A stretch of DNA of 64,000 nucleotides from Adiantum capillus-veneris (taxonomy: Eukaryota; Streptophyta; Polypodiopsida; Polypodiales; Pteridaceae): assembly GCA_014529385.2 (NCBI GenBank), contig CM043942.1:627001-691000 (forward strand), written 5' to 3'. Positions 53,838-64,000 of the stretch are shown piece by piece. The translations under genes were made by a program, and so were the position numbers. Every line of letters begins with the position of its first letter. The first letter of the stretch is position 1. The notes under the pieces were generated by a model, which ran no database searches, was not told the DNA's origin, and saw only the letters and a list, made by a program, of their open reading frames with translations.

Positions 53838-55222
53838 CGCCTGGCTGTTTCAATGAGGTATTTACACATTTCCAAACGCTTCGTTTCCACTTCTGGTTGA
53901 GCATAAGTTAACCATCTTTTCTCTAAAGTTTGGTTTGTTTTTAGCCTTGCTTCGTACGCTTGTAATAGAGCATCTAATGGCTCTAGCACTTTGTCGACCA
54001 AGACTGATCCCCCTGAGGATGCTTTCCTCGGCTTGTTGTTAACCTCAGCAGTTTTACTCTCTCTCTCTTGTTTGAGTTGCTCCTTCGTTTCATGCAATTC
54101 ATTTTGCATGGCAATTTGGCTGTTCAATCTTCTTGTTTTCATCCTATCTCGTTTCGCCTTCCAGGATTTTCGTTGGGCTCTCACGGATAAACTCTCATTT
54201 TCTGTGGGTATCGGTAACTCGACCTTTTCCTCCACGGACTCGTTTTTCCTTAAGTCCTTGGCTTGGGCTCTGGTTATCGCATTGATGTGGATCATGGGAT
54301 CGGTTTCCGATCCGCTACTTGCACTTGGTATCACCCCCACAATATTCATAGTCGCTTTTCCCTTGCTGACCGGATTTTTTGGGCAATCTGGCAATATGTG
54401 ATTCGCACCACATCCGTCACAAAACCCAAAAATTTTCACTCTTTCGCCTTTGAAAGGGAAGTTACACTCCCAATGATCTGTACTTCCACAGCTATAGCAC
54501 TGTCCAATTGGTGGTTGATTTTGATGAGGTGGTCCCATAGGTTGTCATGCTCTATTAGGATATCCTCTTGGTTTGTAATTCTGGTTCGCAATGAACATTA
54601 ACGTTCTTTCATCTACCAAATATTGATCTCTCAAAGGTTGTGCTACATACGTTGGTGGTGCCATACTCTCGCTATTTCCCCACGATTGATAGGATTTGTT
54701 TGTGTATATTTGTGATTCAGGTTCTGTTGTGTAAGGCTCATTCGGTTCCTCGTAATAAGAAACTTGAAGGGTACTATTTGTTCCTGGTGATGCTTCACAA
54801 GGTTGAGCATACATAATCATGGCCCTATTTTCCTGTGGTAATGGAGGTTGTTGACCCAACACAGGTTGAGGTCTGTCTGCTCCTGTTACTAGATTCATAT
54901 TTGGTCCAACTTGTTACCTTGGGGGAGGTGGTTGGGATGGTCCTGCTAGAGGCCCATACGGTCTTTCCCTCACATAGTTTTTGTTATAAAAACACTCTTC
55001 CGTGCTATGATTCGTCCATTTTTGTTCTATGGCGTACCATTTTAGTACTCGTCCATTTGCAAGTGGTGCTTTTGGCTGTTGTGTGCACCACGGCGTCAAA
55101 TGATCCCCCCCGCATATGTCACACTTCCTCGTCTGAGACTGTCTTATCACCGGACTTGATCTCATATGTTGCTGCATTCTCTTCGTTACCTCCTCTATCA
55201 ATTGATCAATTGTTGGCATCAA
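53834..55222 (-). pseudogene. gag: Element D nucleocapsid region with zinc-knuckle array
   Basis: Knuckles in order: CDICGGDHLTPWC, a decayed second one (WTNHSTEEC), CYSCGSTDHWEC and CDGCGANHILPDC. The layout matches C, and the C-x2-C-x3-H-x4-C spacing is again used. Single stops TAA (about 54914) and TGA (about 54545) interrupt one frame. The C-terminal part is highly charged, with possible coiled coil (QNELHETKEQLKQERE). Confidence 0.8.
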
Positions 55223-55228
55223 GGATGC

Positions 55229-56012
55229 CTAGGCATCTTTCTTAGTAGAGGGTTCGCTTTTAATCGAAGAAGAGCCATTGGTTACTGAATCAGTATCCTC
55301 CGACACTTCCCCATATGCTTTGCAATTATCGACAAGATATAACGCTTCCCTTGTAACCTGTTCAAACGTGCTACAGGCTTTCAAGTGAAGATCCTTTTTC
55401 AAGGTTTCATTCCTAAGTCCTTCAATGAAGAGCATAGACAATCTCTCGCCCTGCGGTAATTCTCTCCTCGGGCACCTCTCAATGTATTGCTTGAATCTCA
55501 AGGTTGCTTCCTTCACTTTTTCATTCTCTCTTTGTTTAAAAGCATATATCCACGATACAGTATTATGCTTTATACCCCGTTTTGAGAATTCTTCCTCGAA
55601 CTCGCGCAATACATGTTCAATATTCGGACAAGTTTTAGAGTTTAAAGTTTGAAACCATGTTAAGGCCGTCCCTTCCAATGTCAACCCGAATCCCTCGTAT
55701 TGAGTATGGAAATTAGTGATCTGTTCTGCTCTTAAGACTTGCTTGAAGAGCGATACATGGGCATATGGATCCCATGATCCACTATACTTCTTCGGCATGC
55801 ACTTCACTACTTGGGATGGCCTGATCTGTCTATGGTCTGCGGTCAATCTCATTGCTCCCATGTCTCGACTTAATCGTTCTCGTGCATCATGGAGGTCGTA
55901 GGTTGCTCTCGTTGGCTCCCCTGCCCCAAATCTACTAATAGGAGGCAAATGTGATGGGGTGGCTGTAAATGTCGGACCTACAGCCGTATGTGTAGAGATA
56001 GGAACTGCACTA
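55229..56012 (-). pseudogene. gag: Element D gag capsid region
   Basis: Capsid-type gag: VVKCMPKKYSGSWDPYAHVSLF, LTLEGTALTWFQTL, VSWIYAFKQRENEKVKEATLRF, RLSMLFIEGLRNETLKKDL. In frame with the extension upstream (TGA at about 56013) and the nucleocapsid (TAG at about 55229). Confidence 0.85.
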
Positions 56013-56809
56013 CCTCAATTTGTAGCCATTGATTCTCTGGAATGTAACGTTCCCATGGGGCTTGGCATGGAATAATGAGGCCGACTGAAGGAATCCGCTA
56101 TATGAGTCCTCCCTCCACCTGTGGTCAACGGTTCTGGCATGACAGTTGTAGGTGCTAGTCTTAGTGGGCTTGGAGTGACATAATACTGATGAAGTGGTCT
56201 CCCAAAGTACGTATATCCTTCCAATTCTTTTTTATCGATTGCTGCATATTGTCTTCCATACTTGTCGTATGCTGCAATTTTCGTTTCCGCTCCCTCTGTG
56301 TAGGTGAAGACATAAAGTCTTTTCCTCTCAGTCATCTCCTCGACGTAGGGTTCCTCGCATCTATAATAGAGATCTTGCTCTCCATTATTATACTTGTATA
56401 ACCCCAAGTAGACATTATCCGTGTTGATTCTCAACGTTTTGTTTTCTCGCCTTAATCTTGCATTAGGTAAACTCATTGTTGGTGCCTTTTCCTCACGTTC
56501 CTCGTCTATTTTGGCTTTTGTGCCCATCAATCCCCACTTGTCTACAATGTTAGGATTCAGGACTACCAAGTACATGATACCCTCGTCATCTAGGTACCTA
56601 TCACCGCTATAGCTCACAGGCACTAAGTCCCTGAAATCACTTGGTCTATCTTCTATTTTCACACAGTAGCGGTCCATACCATCTTTGTATATCTTGGCAC
56701 CTTGCTTGTTGTCATATTGATACTTGATGAACAATAGCTTTAGTGTGGCCGAGGGGTCTGACGGTCCTGCTGCCATGTTTTCTCTTCCGTTTAGTTTTAA
56801 TTGTCCCAA
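56013..56809 (-). pseudogene. Element D gag N-terminal extension, unknown domain
   Basis: 264 open codons (MGQLKLNGRENMAAGPS...). Aromatic, tyrosine-rich and compact-looking: LKLLFIKYQYDNKQG, YSGDRYLDDEGIMYLVVLNPN, RLYVFTYTEGAETKIAAYDKYG, GYTYFGRPLHQYY. No family recognised. Not similar to the N-extension of C. Confidence 0.6.
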
Positions 56810-57290
56810 GTGTTCTGTGAAATACTCGGAAGATCTCTCTGAAGAAGTATTGGAGATACCTTCTTCAAGGATCGGCTCTAATGGTCATACTATCCCTTGG
56901 TTTACACTCTCCTTCGTTGATGCAACACTCGTTTGATCCGCTAAATTTAGGTTTCTGGTGTTGATTTGTTTTCCCGATCTCAAAAACATGAAGAAAGTGG
57001 GATTTACTGACTGAATCCAAACCTCTTACCTGGAGATGGAAAGATCTTCCAATTCCTGCGACTGCATGGACTGTTACTTGACCAGTCTCTGCAAATGACT
57101 ACACTGGATGGCTATGAGATCACTATATCATTCCAACTGTCAGCAGATTCAATACTTCAAAACGATCTCAACACAATTTTGCTTGTAGATTATTGACAGT
57201 ATGTCCAATTTGAGTTTTGACAACTCCTGGTATCTTAAATACTCTAGGTCTATGAGCAAGTAAAAAATGAGCTGGATTTGGGCCAGAGGT
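56810..57290 (-). other. Element D 5' region upstream of gag
   Basis: No supported ORF. A strong splice-donor-like CCAG/GTAAGAGG is near 57028 on the minus strand. An intron is possible but not shown. Confidence 0.35.
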
Positions 57291-58250
57291 GCACCGATTG
57301 CGATCGTACTTCTGAGCCCAAATCAGATGAAACTTCACCAGCTTGTTCACTAGGCTATTTTAAGACTACCTGCCGGACACTTTTGTATTTGGACTCAAAA
57401 AAGTCAAGTTTTTACCATTTCTCGGTTGGAAGTGCCTGTTTTCCCAAATTTATCAGTTTGACTGGATTGTGATGTTTGATTTGGGATTTAAGAGATACCT
57501 GGGGTTGTCCTATGTACAGGCTATCCCTCTGTATGGTTCCTTCCCAATTTTGATGTGTTTTGGTCTACTAAAAGTCAATTTCTAAGCCAGTTTAGCAATT
57601 TTTGACCTGGATCTGTTTTCATATGGTTTGACAGGTATTTTGAGGTTTCTGGCTCTAGGTCCTTTAGACTTTTATGTTTGTATACACCTGGGGATCCCAT
57701 AGATGAAATCTGGTCAAAATATGGCACTTAGGTACACCGATCGCGATCGTACTTCTGAGCCCAAATCATACCATATTTGGCATGCTTGTAGACACTGATG
57801 TTTTCAGGCTATCCCCAAAGTCTTTTTGCATTTGGATCACCAAAAGCCAAGATTTTCCACTTCTGGGTCTGTCAGGCTAGTTTTACCCAAGTGGCCTGAT
57901 TTCCTTGATTTTTGATGTTTTTGGGTGTGGTTGCTTTAGACAAAGTTGTTTAGAATCTTATCAAGAAGGCACATGTCAAATCTTGTACAAATCTGACACT
58001 GAGGTACACCAATCGCGATCGTAGTACTTGGGCCAAATCTGATGAAATTTTGTCTGCTCCCTCTGACAAGTGTTTCCTAGTGTTTTGTGCTACCACTTTG
58101 TGATTTGAATCAATATCAATCCTGTTTGGTCATATTTTCAGAATTTCAGAGTCTTATGGCTTTTTTGGCCAAAGTTATGGTTTTCTGGTTTCTCGGCTCT
58201 GACTTTTGCCCCAAATCTGACTGGAATGTGATTTGCTTATCCTACTCCTA
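57291..58250 (-). repeat. Element D leader with diverged repeats and palindromic motifs
   Basis: Three copies of the GGTACACCGATCGCGATCG-type motif (57295-57306, 57738-57749, 58010-58021), each followed by a CTTCTGAGCCCAAAT- or CTTGGGCCAAAT-like phrase. Same repeat family as 45081-46630. No ORF. Confidence 0.6.
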
Positions 58251-58546
58251 AGTACAAAAATGAAAAAACATAAGAAAATTAATCAAACAAAACAAACACG
58301 ATGGATTTCGGGTGAGATTTCAGTACTCAATCGAATTAGAGAAATTGAAGAGCAAAAATGCTTTAACACACTCACTCACAGCTCCCTAAATCTCCTAAGA
58401 GAGGATCTAGCCGGTCCACTGGCTCTAGACTCCACTGAGCTCTAAACCCTTGTGTAGTAGCCTAACTGAGGTGTAAAATGGATTTGTGGATTGATCTTTT
58501 TTAAGGAGTCTAACTGCGCACTCAGTCACTCATCACCTAAGGTGCA
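58251..58546. other. Gap between element D and the Copia-type LTR
   Basis: 296 bases; nothing recognisable. It should contain the right end of D, but no LTR partner or primer site was found. Confidence 0.4.
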
Positions 58547-59032
58547 TGTTATAGAATTGATATTTTATTATTTATTGCAGCTGACAGATGGAAAAGACTA
58601 GACCCAGCTTGGCCTATGCGAATGGATATGTATATCATGTACATTCTATTATTCAAGTGCTCTTTTATGAGCTTTGGCCATTTATGACCGGCCGACTTGT
58701 TTGTAACCAATTTGACCATTCAAGAAATCTATATAACAAATACGTGCAAGAGGGAAAAGGTCACTCTTGCACGGGGGGAGATTGCACCCAGTGTTTGCGT
58801 TGTCTTCTCTCCTCTTCCCTCTTCTCTCTCGCCGTGCCGGCGTAGCACTCCGCTCTAGGAGGTGCGCCTGCACGTGCTCTCTCGTTCTATCACACTCTTT
58901 TTCTCTCTCTGCTCATGTACAACTTGGATTATGTGTTGTGCGATTTGAGGTATGCAGATTTGTTCGTTTCATGGCTTGTAGTATATTGTATTTTGCTATT
59001 TTGCAGGGCTGGCGACGCTCCCATTTGTAGCA
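58547..59032 (+). repeat. Copia-type 5' LTR candidate (about 486 bp)
   Basis: TGTTATAG...TTGTAGCA followed after one base by a PBS. A TATATAAC sequence lies near 58733-58740. The left end is chosen only as a TG; no second copy occurs in the window. Confidence 0.55.
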
Positions 59033-59033
59033 G

Positions 59034-59045
59034 TGGTATCAGAGC
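59034..59045 (+). other. Primer-binding site TGGTATCAGAGC (initiator tRNA-Met)
   Basis: Exact 12-base match to the standard PBS of plant Copia and many gypsy elements, one base after a CA end. Confidence 0.85.
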
Positions 59046-63450
<4,405 letters not shown>

Positions 63451-63463
63451 ATGCAGCTACTCA

Positions 63464-63545
63464 TGCAAGCTAAGGTGCTCTCGGATAGTGCACAACCATT
63501 TGTATGCGAGCTAAGGTGCTCTAGGATAGTGCACAACCATTTGTA
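63464..63545 (+). repeat. Direct tandem duplication, about 40 bp, two copies
   Basis: The unit AGCTAAGGTGCTCT-GGATAGTGCACAACCATTTGTA occurs twice with one or two differences. Confidence 0.9.
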
Positions 63546-63589
63546 AATCCTTTGGTGATATACTGCAGTGTGATGTCAATAATGTAGTA

Positions 63590-63615
63590 CATATATATAT
63601 ATATATATATATATA
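63590..63615. repeat. (AT)n microsatellite
   Basis: About 12 AT units. Confidence 0.9.
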
Positions 63616-64000
63616 TTCTCCTTTATGTCTTTGTCCATTGGTCACAAGCACACAGATTCGCCGGTTTAGGCAGTGTGTAAATCCTCATCCTAGTGCAGAT
63701 TCGCCGATTTAGGCAACACCAATCACAAAATCATGCTGCAGTGGCTGGCCACCACTTCAACTGGTATGATTTTGTTACCCGGGTAAATACTAAATAGTGA
63801 TTTGGATTTGGACTTATATTGTGGAATTGGAATTGGATTGGGATTTAGTAACTGATGATTATTATAGCAGTATTTATGTGATGGGACTTGACATTATGAG
63901 ATTAATGATGAGTGTGACCAATGATATCCTGATTCATCAAGGTATGACATATATTGCTTATTCTAGTGGTATGGGACACTAGAATAGGTAGTATGTGGAT
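63616..64000. other. No gene recognised
   Basis: A GCAGATTCGCCG-TTTAGGCA phrase occurs twice (about 63652-63674 and 63697-63716). Nothing else seen. Confidence 0.4.

Larger units (their letters stand above)
47373..58250 (-). mobile_element. Element D: large C-like Ty3/gypsy element, ends unresolved
   Basis: Minus-strand order: repeat-bearing leader (56900-58250), gag with zinc-knuckle array, protease 1, linker, RT, RNase H, two H2C2 modules, integrase core, protease 2, W-P-K tail, polypurine tract (47359-47372). I found no matching LTR pair. If ORF1 and the LTR-like block at 2613-3517 belong to D, the element would be about 17 kb before A and B inserted. All ORFs are broken. Confidence 0.75.

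Noticed and set aside
57000-57040. Intron in the D leader (CCAG/GTAAGAGG donor)
   Set aside because: Donor is good but no convincing acceptor and branch region could be assigned by eye.

Overview
This is plant nuclear DNA made almost entirely of nested Ty3/gypsy-type LTR retrotransposons. No convincing host protein gene, rRNA or tRNA gene was found. The evidence for a plant is the Tat-type polyproteins with a second RNase H, a tRNA-Asp-type primer site, a Copia-type initiator-Met primer site, long CT/GA microsatellites and C-to-T-like stop codons. I cannot name the species.

Layout. (1) 1-2612, minus strand: pol remnant E (RT, RNase H and two tandem integrase zinc-binding modules) running off the left edge. 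(2) 2613-3531: LTR-like non-coding DNA with a TATA box and a polypurine tract. (3) Element A, 3692-18695, minus strand: a three-LTR Tat-type composite (truncated LTR, partial interior, full LTR, full interior, full LTR) flanked by GTAC. (4) Element B, 20062-43273, plus strand: Tat-type, 1.56-kb LTRs, flanked by CTGT. Its integrase gene is split by (5) element C, 26854-40837, minus strand, with 0.63-kb LTRs and a perfect AGCCA target duplication. (6) ORF1, an unfamiliar protein gene on the minus strand. It begins near 45080 and ends at 3586, and is cut into three pieces by A and B (43274-45080, 18700-20061, 3586-3687). (7) Element D, about 47350-58250, minus strand: a large C-like element whose 5' LTR I could not find. 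(8) 58547-59045: a Copia-type LTR plus primer site, followed by about 5 kb with no recognisable gene.

A and B carry a degenerate native RNase H followed by an intact-looking archaeal-type RNase H, the known Tat arrangement. C and D differ. Each has a gag with an array of zinc knuckles, a retropepsin between gag and RT, and a second retropepsin-like domain after integrase, followed by a tail with W-[IV]-P-K motifs. D and E also encode two integrase H2C2 modules in tandem. In C an internal polypurine tract and a TATA box precede a 140-codon accessory ORF. In D a similar tract and TATA-like sequence lie upstream of the repeat-rich spacer and ORF1. The second protease, the doubled H2C2 module and the internal tract plus 3' ORF are the best candidates for something undescribed.

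Relative ages from nesting: the ORF1 host DNA is oldest, A and B inserted into it, and C inserted into B. All elements look dead. Most stops are TGA, TAA or TAG in an otherwise unbroken frame, as expected from decay of methylated cytosines. All reading was by eye from one sequence. Domain calls rest on motifs, not searches.
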